This document shows, in pieces, positions 1-7,217 of a stretch of DNA of 38,491 nucleotides; position 1 is the first letter of the stretch, and every line of letters starts with the position of its first letter. The stretch is from Actinomycetota bacterium (GTDB taxonomy: Bacteria; Actinomycetota; Acidimicrobiia; Spongiisociales; UBA5794). Both the position numbers and the translations under genes were made by a program. The DNA lies in the NCBI GenBank assembly GCA_030123765.1, contig JASJXX010000015.1, positions 1 to 38,491 of the forward strand. Reading direction: 5' to 3'. Under the pieces are notes generated by a model. It had not been told where the DNA came from. It was given only the letters and a program-made list of their open reading frames with translations, and ran no database searches.

Positions 1-927
1 GTGACTGCTACGCGCCGCTCCCTGTTTGCTAGCGGTTTGGCGTTGCTGTTGGTGCTCTCCCTAGCGCCCGTCGCCGTGGCCGCCGAGCTGGAGGATGTGC
101 TCGCCCAAGCTCGCGAGTCGACGTTCACGGCGTCCCGCCTCGTGGTCTCAGTGTGGGGTGGCCAGGTCCAGGTCAGCCGTGAACTCGTCGAATATGCCAA
201 CGGGATGGAGACGGTGCACAGGGACGCGAGCTGGTCCATGGTTGGCAACGGCAAGGCGATCTCGATGGGAGCTGAGCCGACCGGAGTCAGTTATCTCACT
301 GAAGCGGCGCCGATGTTGTCGAGCCGGTACACGATCATTGAGGTCGGTGACGCGTTGCACCTGTCGCGACCATGCCAGATCATCATGGTGATGGAAGGCG
401 ACATTCACCGGGCAACCTTCCTTGTGGACACTCGTTCAGGGGCGTTGCTGGTCCAGAACTTCTTCACCGATACGGGACGCCTGTACCGGAGGACGACGCT
501 CACCGACTTCCGGCCATACCGAACGTATCCAGCGCCGATGGACGGTTCTCATGTCCCCGTCGAGATCGTGATGCAGAACGAATCGGATCGTCTCCCTCAA
601 TCCGTGGCGGGGTACGAACTCGTTGATGCGTTCAGCGCGCCGGAGCAGGGCTACTACAGCGACGGATTCTTCAGCTTCTCCCTCTTCATACTCGGACGTA
701 CCGCCGTGTCGGGTTTTGAGGATCCGATGGTGTTCACCGTGGACTCAGGGGTGTATGACATGGTGCCGACCGCCCGTGACGTCGCTCTGCACTGGTCGGA
801 CGGTTCAAACAATTACGTACTCGTGGGCAACCTTCCGCCGGACCACTTGGTGGATGTCCTGGGTGACCTGCCTTCACCAGAGCCGCGGGGCGTGTGGGCG
901 CGCTGGTGGCAGAAGATCTTTCGGTAG
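1..927 (+). CDS. MucB/RseB-like sigma-factor regulatory protein
   Basis: A 308-residue exported protein. Residues 1-28 form a signal peptide: a basic N-terminus, a Leu/Val-rich core and an AVAA cleavage region. The remainder resembles the LolA-like fold of the MucB/RseB N-terminal domain, with alternating beta strands such as the stretch around SGALLVQNFF and a second half ending in a PxGVWARWWQ tail. Family members sense envelope stress or lipoprotein state and act on a membrane anti-sigma factor. The window opens exactly at this GTG. The bases GTGA would fit a start overlapping the TGA stop of an upstream anti-sigma gene, but that gene lies outside the window, so the true start could be further upstream. 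Family assignment rests on overall pattern and not on a catalytic motif. An HtrA protease, a usual partner of envelope-stress regulons, lies at 7218-8588. Confidence 0.6.
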   Translation: MTATRRSLFASGLALLLVLSLAPVAVAAELEDVLAQARESTFTASRLVVSVWGGQVQVSRELVEYANGMETVHRDASWSMVGNGKAISMGAEPTGVSYLTEAAPMLSSRYTIIEVGDALHLSRPCQIIMVMEGDIHRATFLVDTRSGALLVQNFFTDTGRLYRRTTLTDFRPYRTYPAPMDGSHVPVEIVMQNESDRLPQSVAGYELVDAFSAPEQGYYSDGFFSFSLFILGRTAVSGFEDPMVFTVDSGVYDMVPTARDVALHWSDGSNNYVLVGNLPPDHLVDVLGDLPSPEPRGVWARWWQKIFR

Positions 928-967
928 GTAGGGGACGGACGCAGGGCTCCGCGCTCCTAGGCCGCAC

Positions 968-2167
968 TTAGCGCAATTCCCGCCTTGCCAGCACCATGTT
1001 GTGAACTTCGTCCGGTCCGTCTGCGATCTGGAGTGTTCTCATGTTCGCCCACATCGCTGCGAGAGGCGTGTCATCACTCACACCCATGCCGCCGTGCACT
1101 TGGATGGCCTTGTTGATGACCCAGAGAGCCATACGGGGAGCAACGACTTTGATCGCTGAGACTTCATGGCGAGCGGCTCTGTTCCCCTCTGTGTCGATGA
1201 GCCAGGCGGCTCGGAGCACGAGGAGTCGCGCCTGGTCGATACGCAGACGGGACTCAGCGATCCATTCCTGGACGACACCCTTCTCCGAGATCCGAGATCC
1301 GAAAGCAGTGCGCGATTTGGCCCGCTCGACCATCATTGACAACGCGCGCTCTGCCTGTCCGATCGCTCGCATCGTGTGGTGCACGCGACCCGGTCCAAGT
1401 CGGGCTTGAGCGATCATGTAGCCCTGGCCCGGACCCGCGATGAGATTCGTGGCTGGCACTCTGACATCGTGATAGGCGACCTCAGCGTGGCCGCCTCTGT
1501 GGCGGTATCCGAACACCGGGAGGTCTCGAACGATTTCGACGCCTTCTGCATCGGACGGAACGAGGATCATCGAGTATCGGTCTTTCGGCGGAGCATCCGG
1601 TTCGGTCACTCCCATCACTATGGCGACCTTGGAGTCCTTCGATACGGCGCCGGTCGACCACCACTTCCGTCCTGAGACGATGTAATCACTGCCATCTGGC
1701 GTGATCGATGTCTCAAGGTTGCGAGGATCCGAAGAGGCTACGTCCGGTTCAGTCATCCCGAAGTTCGACCTGATCTCCCCCTCGAGGAGCGGGACCAGCC
1801 AGCGCTCCTTCTGCTCCGGGGTGCCGAACAGGTGCAGCACTTCCATATTGCCGGTGTCCGGAGCGGAGCAGTTCGTTGCCTCTGGAGCGAGTTCGATGAC
1901 GTGGCCCATGATCTCCGCGAGCGGCGCGTACTCGGTATTCGTCAATCCCGCGCCGTACTCATCATCTGGCAGGAACAGATTCCAGAGACCTTGCGCCCTC
2001 GCGATCCGTTTCAGATCCAACATTTCGGGAGGGGCCTCAATGGGATCCTCGTCGCCGGTGCGGTTGCGTTGCGCTATCGCGGCCTCGGCCGGATAGACGT
2101 GCTCGTCCATGAAGACGGAGAGCTGTTCCTGGTAGCGCTGTGAACGCTCAGAGTGTGAAAAGTCCAT
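968..2167 (-). CDS. Acyl-CoA dehydrogenase (ACAD10/11-like)
   Basis: A 399-residue FAD-dependent acyl-CoA dehydrogenase that oxidises an acyl-CoA to the 2-enoyl-CoA, passing electrons to ETF. Visible family landmarks are the substrate/FAD loop FGMTEP at residues 136-141, the RTAFG motif at 286-290 and the FAD-binding QVHGGMG at 356-362. At the position aligned with the catalytic Glu of medium-chain enzymes (QIYEG) the protein reads QIADG, so Asp383 replaces Glu. The IADGPDEVH ending is the form I associate with ACAD10/ACAD11-like enzymes. The ATG has no Shine-Dalgarno sequence. It is directly preceded by two copies of a 14-bp repeat containing TACTGT eight bases upstream of the start. The same arrangement precedes the thiolase at 10474-11676, suggesting common control. 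Exact substrate unknown. Confidence 0.9.
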   Translation of the reverse strand: MDFSHSERSQRYQEQLSVFMDEHVYPAEAAIAQRNRTGDEDPIEAPPEMLDLKRIARAQGLWNLFLPDDEYGAGLTNTEYAPLAEIMGHVIELAPEATNCSAPDTGNMEVLHLFGTPEQKERWLVPLLEGEIRSNFGMTEPDVASSDPRNLETSITPDGSDYIVSGRKWWSTGAVSKDSKVAIVMGVTEPDAPPKDRYSMILVPSDAEGVEIVRDLPVFGYRHRGGHAEVAYHDVRVPATNLIAGPGQGYMIAQARLGPGRVHHTMRAIGQAERALSMMVERAKSRTAFGSRISEKGVVQEWIAESRLRIDQARLLVLRAAWLIDTEGNRAARHEVSAIKVVAPRMALWVINKAIQVHGGMGVSDDTPLAAMWANMRTLQIADGPDEVHNMVLARRELR

Positions 2168-2200
2168 ATCAGATGACAGTAGTCAGATGACAGTAGTCAG
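2168..2200 (-). promoter_or_regulatory. 14-bp tandem repeat with -10 box before the acyl-CoA dehydrogenase
   Basis: Read on the gene strand, the unit CTGACTACTGTCAT occurs twice (2200-2187 and 2186-2173), followed by the partial copy CTGAT that abuts the ATG at 2167. Each unit contains the palindrome TGAC-TACT-GTCA and the hexamer TACTGT, which fits the actinobacterial -10 consensus TANNNT. The copy nearest the gene is 8 nt from the ATG and there is no ribosome-binding site, which fits a leaderless transcript. The same element in the same phase precedes the thiolase start at 11676. Promoter or operator function is inferred. Confidence 0.6.
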
Positions 2201-2220
2201 ACGCCAGATGCGCTCGTCTG

Positions 2221-2886
2221 CTATCTGTCTTCTGCTGCCTCGTCGTAGTAGTCGAGGCGGTCAAGTGGCTGGACGAGTGAGGTCAGTATGTTCATCACAT
2301 GGGCGGTGGTCCGCTTGAGGAACCGAAAGTAGAGTGCCCTCGCGACAGCGTCTGAGGTCTCGCCGGTCGACTCGTAAGCAGCCCTGACGTGGTCGTCGTA
2401 CTCGTTCAGGTACCCGTCGGCTTTGCCGATCAGATGTTGCGCGGCGGCGACGTCTTTGGCAGCGAAGAGGTCGGCGGCATCGAGGATGAGCGCTCCTACG
2501 GCGTCGCGATAGCGCCTGAGCTCGCCCTCGTCACTCGATCCTTCGAAGTTGGCGCCGTACCTGACAAGGTCGTAGATGTTCTTCGAGTAGTCCCCGACAC
2601 GTTCGGCATCCTTGACGATCGACGCGTATTGGAGCACGAGGGGGAGTTCGGCCCGGTTCACCGCAGCGTGGATCATGAGTGAGCGACGGATGTTCGTCTG
2701 CGCTTCGTTGATGCCCTTGTCCGTGGACCTGACCTCACGCCCGGTCTTCTTCGACTTCCCGCCACCGAAGAGAGCGTCGGTCGCGGCGGTGAACACGTCG
2801 TGCCCGTCGCGCAGCATCTGCACAAGCATCGCTTCGACCTCGTCGAGTTCGCTCTTCGAGCCCCCCCTGAAGAATTCCATTATCAT
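2221..2886 (-). CDS. PhoU-domain protein paired with the Na/Pi cotransporter
   Basis: A 221-residue, mostly helical PhoU-domain protein. The metal-binding signature is seen in DAERVGDYSKNIYDL near residues 93-107, the equivalent of the E/DxxxD clusters of PhoU. Members control phosphate transporters and bind metal clusters. It starts at ATG 2886, supported by TAGGAG seven bases upstream. That Shine-Dalgarno overlaps the TAG stop of the cotransporter gene, implying translational coupling. It lies in the same frame as the cotransporter, only three codons after its amber stop, so the two look like a split version of the NptA-PhoU fusions known elsewhere, such as the YjbB type. It likely gates or regulates phosphate flux through that cotransporter. 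Confidence 0.85.
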   Translation of the reverse strand: MIMEFFRGGSKSELDEVEAMLVQMLRDGHDVFTAATDALFGGGKSKKTGREVRSTDKGINEAQTNIRRSLMIHAAVNRAELPLVLQYASIVKDAERVGDYSKNIYDLVRYGANFEGSSDEGELRRYRDAVGALILDAADLFAAKDVAAAQHLIGKADGYLNEYDDHVRAAYESTGETSDAVARALYFRFLKRTTAHVMNILTSLVQPLDRLDYYDEAAEDR

Positions 2887-2895
2887 GTTCGTCTC

Positions 2896-4056
2896 CTAGC
2901 TGAGGATCAAGATACCAATAATCGGGACGACGATGAACGCGATCAACGTGTACGCCACAGCGATCCACTTCCTCGACACGGCGACCTCAGCGAGCTTCTC
3001 CGCGAGAATCACCGGGACGTAGCGAATCTTGATCCACGGGTATACGATCAGTATGCCGACGATATTGAACCCCAGGTGGACAAGGGCGATCGTCATCCCT
3101 GCAACTTCTCCTGTCGCGAGAGCGGCGAGGATCGCCGTGATTGTTGTGCCGACATTCGCGCCGAGTGTGATCGGATAAGCGTTGCGGACGAGGAGCATTC
3201 CGGAAGCGACGATCGGTATGAGAATCGACGTCGTGATGCTCGACGACTGGACGGCGACCGTAACGAGAATCCCCACCGCCATCCCGACGAGACCGCTCTT
3301 GGCCAGCGCCGCGTTCAGAGACCGCTCTATCCTCGCGGCGATCAGCACCCTCATGTTCTTCGTGATGAATGTGAGGGTGAGGAAGATGAAGGCGATCCCG
3401 ACCCCGATGAAGGCGATCCCGAGCGCCACATCTGAGCTGAGGAGGTTCTCGATGACCTGCGTGAAGCCTTCCGCCCCCCACTTCACGGCTCCTTTGATAG
3501 GAGAGTCGAACGTTGCGTCTGAACCACCCGGGAGGAGCTGGGCAAGCCACGTCGCGGCCTTCTCGAGAAACCCCGTTGCGAGTTCGATAGGGAGCAGGAT
3601 CGCAACAACGATGAGGTTGAAGAAGTCATGCATCGTTGCCGCGCTAAGAGCGAGCCGGAACTCATCTGTACGTCTGGCGTGAGCCAGGGACACGATGGTG
3701 TTCGTGACGGTCGTTCCGATATTGGCACCCATCACCATTGGAATGGCGACCTCGATCGGGAGCTGATTGGACGCGACGAGACCGACGATCGTCGCCGTTG
3801 TCACGGAGGACGACTGTACGAGCACAGTCGCGAGGATGCCGACGAAGAGAGCCGCGAGCGGGTTGCTGATTCCGTCGAAGAGTCCTCCCGCAGCATCGCG
3901 CCCGAGGCTCGTGACGCCGATCTCGAGAAGTTTGACTCCCACGAGGAAGAGGTACAACAGGGCAGCGACGAGAGCGGTTCGGGCGGCGGGAGGGAGCGCT
4001 CTTCTCGGTGGTTCGACGATCGGGGAGGAGCCGGGATGCAGCTCATGGGTAGTCAT
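2896..4056 (-). CDS. nptA: Na+/phosphate cotransporter (NptA/SLC34 family)
   Basis: A 386-residue integral membrane protein of the type II Na/Pi cotransporter family. The diagnostic inverted repeat is present twice: VQSSSVTTATIV with GANIGTTVTN in the first half, and VQSSSITTSILI with GANVGTTITA in the second. About eight to ten hydrophobic segments are visible after a short Pro-rich cytosolic N-terminus. It imports phosphate, or possibly exports it, with sodium. Many bacterial homologues carry a C-terminal PhoU domain. Here the protein ends with TAG and a PhoU protein follows in the same frame after three codons. No strong Shine-Dalgarno precedes ATG 4056. An inverted repeat lies 19-46 bases upstream of the ATG (4075-4102). 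Confidence 0.92.
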   Translation of the reverse strand: MTTHELHPGSSPIVEPPRRALPPAARTALVAALLYLFLVGVKLLEIGVTSLGRDAAGGLFDGISNPLAALFVGILATVLVQSSSVTTATIVGLVASNQLPIEVAIPMVMGANIGTTVTNTIVSLAHARRTDEFRLALSAATMHDFFNLIVVAILLPIELATGFLEKAATWLAQLLPGGSDATFDSPIKGAVKWGAEGFTQVIENLLSSDVALGIAFIGVGIAFIFLTLTFITKNMRVLIAARIERSLNAALAKSGLVGMAVGILVTVAVQSSSITTSILIPIVASGMLLVRNAYPITLGANVGTTITAILAALATGEVAGMTIALVHLGFNIVGILIVYPWIKIRYVPVILAEKLAEVAVSRKWIAVAYTLIAFIVVPIIGILILS

Positions 4057-4074
4057 GGGCGAGCGGGTGCCTCT

Positions 4075-4102
4075 ACGTTCCGGTGGTGGTCTGCCGGAAC
4101 GT
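4075..4102 (-). promoter_or_regulatory. 9-bp perfect inverted repeat between phoU and nptA
   Basis: ACGTTCCGG (4075-4083) and CCGGAACGT (4094-4102) are perfect reverse complements separated by 10 bases. The repeat lies in the 88-base gap between the phoU stop and the nptA start. It could be an operator, or an RNA hairpin that ends or attenuates the pstB-phoU transcript. No T tract follows on the minus strand, so a standard intrinsic terminator is not supported. Confidence 0.45.
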
Positions 4103-4144
4103 TACCGGTGTGAGGCGTTCTGTAGTTGTCGGCGGGACGGAGCG

Positions 4145-4672
4145 CTACTCCTCTTCGGGGAATCGTGCCGTCACTATGAACGTGACGTGCTGCGCTATGT
4201 TGATCCCATAGTCGGCGATGCGCTCGAAGAAGCGGCCGATCCGAAACAGCGCGACGGATGCATCGAGGCCGATGTCATCCTGGCGAGCGGTGGCGGCCTT
4301 GTAGAGATCTGAAGTGAGGTTGTCAACCGTTTCGTCCTCGGCCTCCGCGGCTACGCCGATCTCGGGATCCATCGTTGCTGTGGCTTCGATGCCGAGCTGG
4401 AACGTTCTCGCTGACGCTTCAGCGAGCTGTGTCAAGCGGGTCTGTAGGATCGGGTCCGCCGGGAGTCCGTCGGTTCGAGCGAGTACCTTGACGAGATTGA
4501 CGGCGAGATCTCCGGAGCGCTTGATCTCGTCAAGGCGATTCCCTGTGATCACGACAGTGGCCTTCTGGATGTTCGCATGCACGAGTGTGCCCATCTCGAC
4601 CATGCTTGTTCGGATCTCGTCGAGTTCGTCGTCGTAGTGGTGGCGAAGTTCGATCTCTGGATACTCGGGCAT
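4145..4672 (-). CDS. phoU: PhoU, phosphate-signalling protein with a shortened first repeat
   Basis: A 175-residue PhoU-family protein. The second three-helix bundle looks complete and carries the metal-ligand signature [15 protein letters not shown] near the C-terminus. PhoU is normally about 215-235 residues with two bundles. Here the first bundle goes from VVITGN straight to [14 protein letters not shown], so about 45 residues, including the usual LALQQPVA-DLR helix, are missing in frame. The first ERxGD-like motif reads KRSGD. AGGAG precedes ATG 4672 and the gene follows pstB by eight bases, so PstB-linked control of phosphate signalling is the natural role. The reduced first domain may weaken metal binding. 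I see no frameshift that would restore the missing part. Confidence 0.85.
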   Translation of the reverse strand: MPEYPEIELRHHYDDELDEIRTSMVEMGTLVHANIQKATVVITGNRLDEIKRSGDLAVNLVKVLARTDGLPADPILQTRLTQLAEASARTFQLGIEATATMDPEIGVAAEAEDETVDNLTSDLYKAATARQDDIGLDASVALFRIGRFFERIADYGINIAQHVTFIVTARFPEEE

Positions 4673-4680
4673 GGTCTCCT

Positions 4681-5450
4681 CTATCCGAAACGGCCTGTGA
4701 TGTAATTCTCGGTCTCTTGTTCTGCCGGTGAGGTGAACATCTTGGAGGTCTGAGCGAACTCGACGAGCCGCCCGGTTCGGTTCCCATCTTCCATGTCAAC
4801 GCTGAAGAAAGCGTCCGATCTGACACACGGGCGGCCTGTTGCATGTTGTGCGTGACGATCACGATCGTATAGTCCCGCTTCAGCTCGTACATCAGCTCCT
4901 CGATCCGAAGTGTGGCGATCGGGTCGAGCGAGGATGCAGGCTCGTCCATGAGCAGCACGTCGGGGCTCGTAGCGATCGCCCTCGCCATGCACAGTCGTTG
5001 CTGCTGTCCGCCAGAGAGCGCGTATGCGCTGGCATCGAGCTTGTCCTTGACCTCATCCCAGAGCGCGGCCCGGTGGAGCGACTCCTCGACGAGGCTGTCC
5101 ATGTCACCCTTGAAGCCACCGACCTTCGGTCCGAACGCGATGTTGTCGTAGATCGACTTGGGGAACGGGTTCGGTGTCTGAAACACAATTCCGATGTGCC
5201 TGCGCACTTCGACTGGGTCGATCTCGGGGCCGTAGAGGTCGACACCGTGATACGTGACCTCCCCTTCTACGCGGGCTGTCTCGATGAGGTCGTTCATCCG
5301 GTTGATGGTTCGCAGAACCGTGGACTTCCCGCAGCCAGAGGGTCCAATGAACGCAGTGATCTCGTTCTGGCGTATCGGGAGACTGATATTGTCCACGGCC
5401 TGGAAGTCGCCGTAGTACACACTCACATCGGTCAGTCTCAGGATCACCAT
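4681..5450 (-). CDS. pstB: PstB phosphate ABC transporter ATPase, interrupted by a one-base frameshift
   Basis: The ATPase subunit of the PstSCAB phosphate importer. From ATG 5450 the protein shows Walker [10 protein letters not shown], the PstB-specific [18 protein letters not shown], the ABC signature [14 protein letters not shown], Walker [14 protein letters not shown] and the switch [15 protein letters not shown]. After DRT the frame is lost near 4811-4815. The expected ending [14 protein letters not shown] through YITGRFG is read in another frame to the TAG at 4681. Restoring one G after the ACG codon gives an uninterrupted 256-residue protein of normal PstB length. As it stands, the uncorrected frame runs on to 4530 with nonsense sequence. 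This is either a sequencing error or a recent inactivating deletion. No pstS, pstC or pstA is next to it, as a peroxiredoxin lies upstream. Confidence 0.88.
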
Positions 5451-5523
5451 GTTCGTGACGTTACGCGGTGTCGGTTACCGTCTCGACCTGCCTGGAGCGC
5501 AGTCCTGACAGCACGCGTAGGGG

Positions 5524-5985
5524 CTAGCCGATAGCGCTGAGGGCCTGGCTGTAGAGTTCGTGCTCGCGGGGTGTCGCGAGTGAGCCGGTCGCGATCACTT
5601 CGCGGATGACGCTCTCCGAGTCGAGGACATACGTGACGCGGTTGGCACTCCCCACGGTGTTGTTGAACGCGTCGTAGGTCTGAGCGACTTCGCCGTGCGG
5701 CCAGAAGTCTGCAAGCACGGGGAAGTCGAAGCTGTTCTCCGCGGCCCATCGCGCGTTGGTCGAGATGGCGTGCGTCGTGATCACGACGACCCCTGCGTCG
5801 AGGTCACCGGACTCCGCGAGACCGTCGCGAAGCTGGCATGCCTCATTGTCGCAGTGTCCTGTGAAGGGGAACGGGATGAAGACGATGAGCGCGTTGCGTC
5901 CCTTGAGCGAGTCGAGTGAGACCTCCGCCTTGTTCTGGTCGAGGAGCGTAAAGGCAGGTGCGGTCGAGCCGATGGCAAGTGTCAC
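5524..5985 (-). CDS. Peroxiredoxin (AhpE/PrxQ-like)
   Basis: A 153-residue thioredoxin-fold peroxidase that reduces hydroperoxides in the cytosol. The peroxidatic cysteine is Cys45 in PFTGHC. A second cysteine, Cys50, gives the C-x4-C pattern of BCP/PrxQ atypical 2-Cys enzymes, while the surrounding PFPFTG resembles AhpE. Start GTG 5985 is supported by AGGAGG about six bases upstream. The gene ends in TAG, and the same frame then continues open for 20 more codons of coding-like composition to a TAA at 5461. It precedes pstB on the same strand by 73 bases and may be cotranscribed with it. Confidence 0.9.
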   Translation of the reverse strand: MTLAIGSTAPAFTLLDQNKAEVSLDSLKGRNALIVFIPFPFTGHCDNEACQLRDGLAESGDLDAGVVVITTHAISTNARWAAENSFDFPVLADFWPHGEVAQTYDAFNNTVGSANRVTYVLDSESVIREVIATGSLATPREHELYSQALSAIG

Positions 5986-6093
5986 TGGAGCCTCCTGGTT
6001 GGGGTTAAGGGAAGTCTACGGCTCCGTCCGACGCGAGACGCCGGTTCTCCCGGTGTCGGGCGGGTGTCGCGAGCGGGTGCCCTCGTCCCGGAA

Positions 6094-7212
6094 TCAACCG
6101 AACGAGGTCTCGTCGAGGAGAACCCGTGCCGCCCACCCGATCGGGTCCGTGAGCTCTTCGAGCCTCGGCATGTTCTCAGGCGCCTCCCAGATCCTCTCGA
6201 GGGTCCGCTCCCCCCACCGCTCAACGACGTCGTCACAGAACCCGGATGCATCCGATGCCCTCCACCGCTCGAGCTTCAGCCCGGCGAACTGCTGAAGGAA
6301 CTGCTCCGCCTTGTCAGGCTCGGTGCGTCTCAGGTTGTGAGCCTCTTCGATCCGGCTGATGTTCGGGAGCAGCTCGGCTCCTGCGATGCGCACTATGCGA
6401 TCGGCGTATCCCTCGATGAAGGAAGCGAAGGCCTGTACGTCTCCCAGCCGTTCCGGGTCTGCGATGGCCTGGATGAGTGTTGATGGGTCTTCAGGCTCGT
6501 CAAGCATCCGCTGGAGCTCAACCGGGTTGCTCATCCCCGTTAGCTTCCCGAGCAGGTCGGACGTGTCGACCTCGACGCTGTCATAGAACGCGGTGATCAG
6601 CTCCACGAACCTGCCCCTCACCCACTCAACGGCCATGATCCTGTGGAAGGCGACCTCATGGAGTACGCCCCAGAGCCGAATCTGACGGTGGTCGATGCCA
6701 TGGTCGATGGCGAAGTCGTCGAGGTTGGTAACGATGACGTAGAGCCGGTCGTGGTCCATCGCCGGGATGCCCGTGTCGAATTGTCCGAGGACGCGGTGGG
6801 CCATGAACCCGACCATCGTGCCCGCCTGGAGACCAAGAAGCGCCGGTCCAAGCGGCGCGAGCATCGCTCCCATGTCTCCCATGCCGCCGAGCTCGGTCAG
6901 GTTCGCAAGCTTCTCGCCGAGGGGCTCGACGAGGATTCTCAATGACTGCTGGTTCTCCACAGCCCAGGTTGCTCGATCCGTGGGGTTCAACTCACCTGGA
7001 GCCGGGGAGGGCAGGTTGGTTGTGGCCGAGATCCGTATCGCGGCGACGTGGGCTAGCTCGCGATACTCTTCGGCGACGGCAGGGTCGATAGGTTGGTGCG
7101 TCCCCGCGAGGCTCTTGGTCACTTCACGGGCGAGTTTCCAATTGACGGGACCCGACGACTGCAACAGCTTGAATAGCTGCTCGAAAATCCCTTCGTCTTC
7201 CATCCCGTACAC
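6094..7212 (-). CDS. Zincin_2 (DUF2342) F420-associated putative metalloprotease
   Basis: A 372-residue protein of the actinobacterial zincin_2/DUF2342 family, often annotated as coenzyme F420 biosynthesis-associated or as a zinc-dependent metalloprotease. Recognisable parts are the N-terminal GPVNWKLAREVTKSLA, the Gly/Met-rich amphipathic segment around residues 109-140, ending in GFMAHRVLGQFD, and the putative active-site helix LWGVLHEVAFHRIMA at 181-194. The usual zincin motif HExxH is not intact: residues 185-190 read HEVAFH, placing the second His one position late. The fold is therefore likely, but zinc proteolysis is uncertain. GTG 7212 was chosen because GGAGG lies nine bases upstream; an ATG three codons later is the alternative. 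It starts five bases after the htrA stop, so the two form an operon. Confidence 0.8.
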   Translation of the reverse strand: MYGMEDEGIFEQLFKLLQSSGPVNWKLAREVTKSLAGTHQPIDPAVAEEYRELAHVAAIRISATTNLPSPAPGELNPTDRATWAVENQQSLRILVEPLGEKLANLTELGGMGDMGAMLAPLGPALLGLQAGTMVGFMAHRVLGQFDTGIPAMDHDRLYVIVTNLDDFAIDHGIDHRQIRLWGVLHEVAFHRIMAVEWVRGRFVELITAFYDSVEVDTSDLLGKLTGMSNPVELQRMLDEPEDPSTLIQAIADPERLGDVQAFASFIEGYADRIVRIAGAELLPNISRIEEAHNLRRTEPDKAEQFLQQFAGLKLERWRASDASGFCDDVVERWGERTLERIWEAPENMPRLEELTDPIGWAARVLLDETSFG

Positions 7213-7217
7213 GATGG

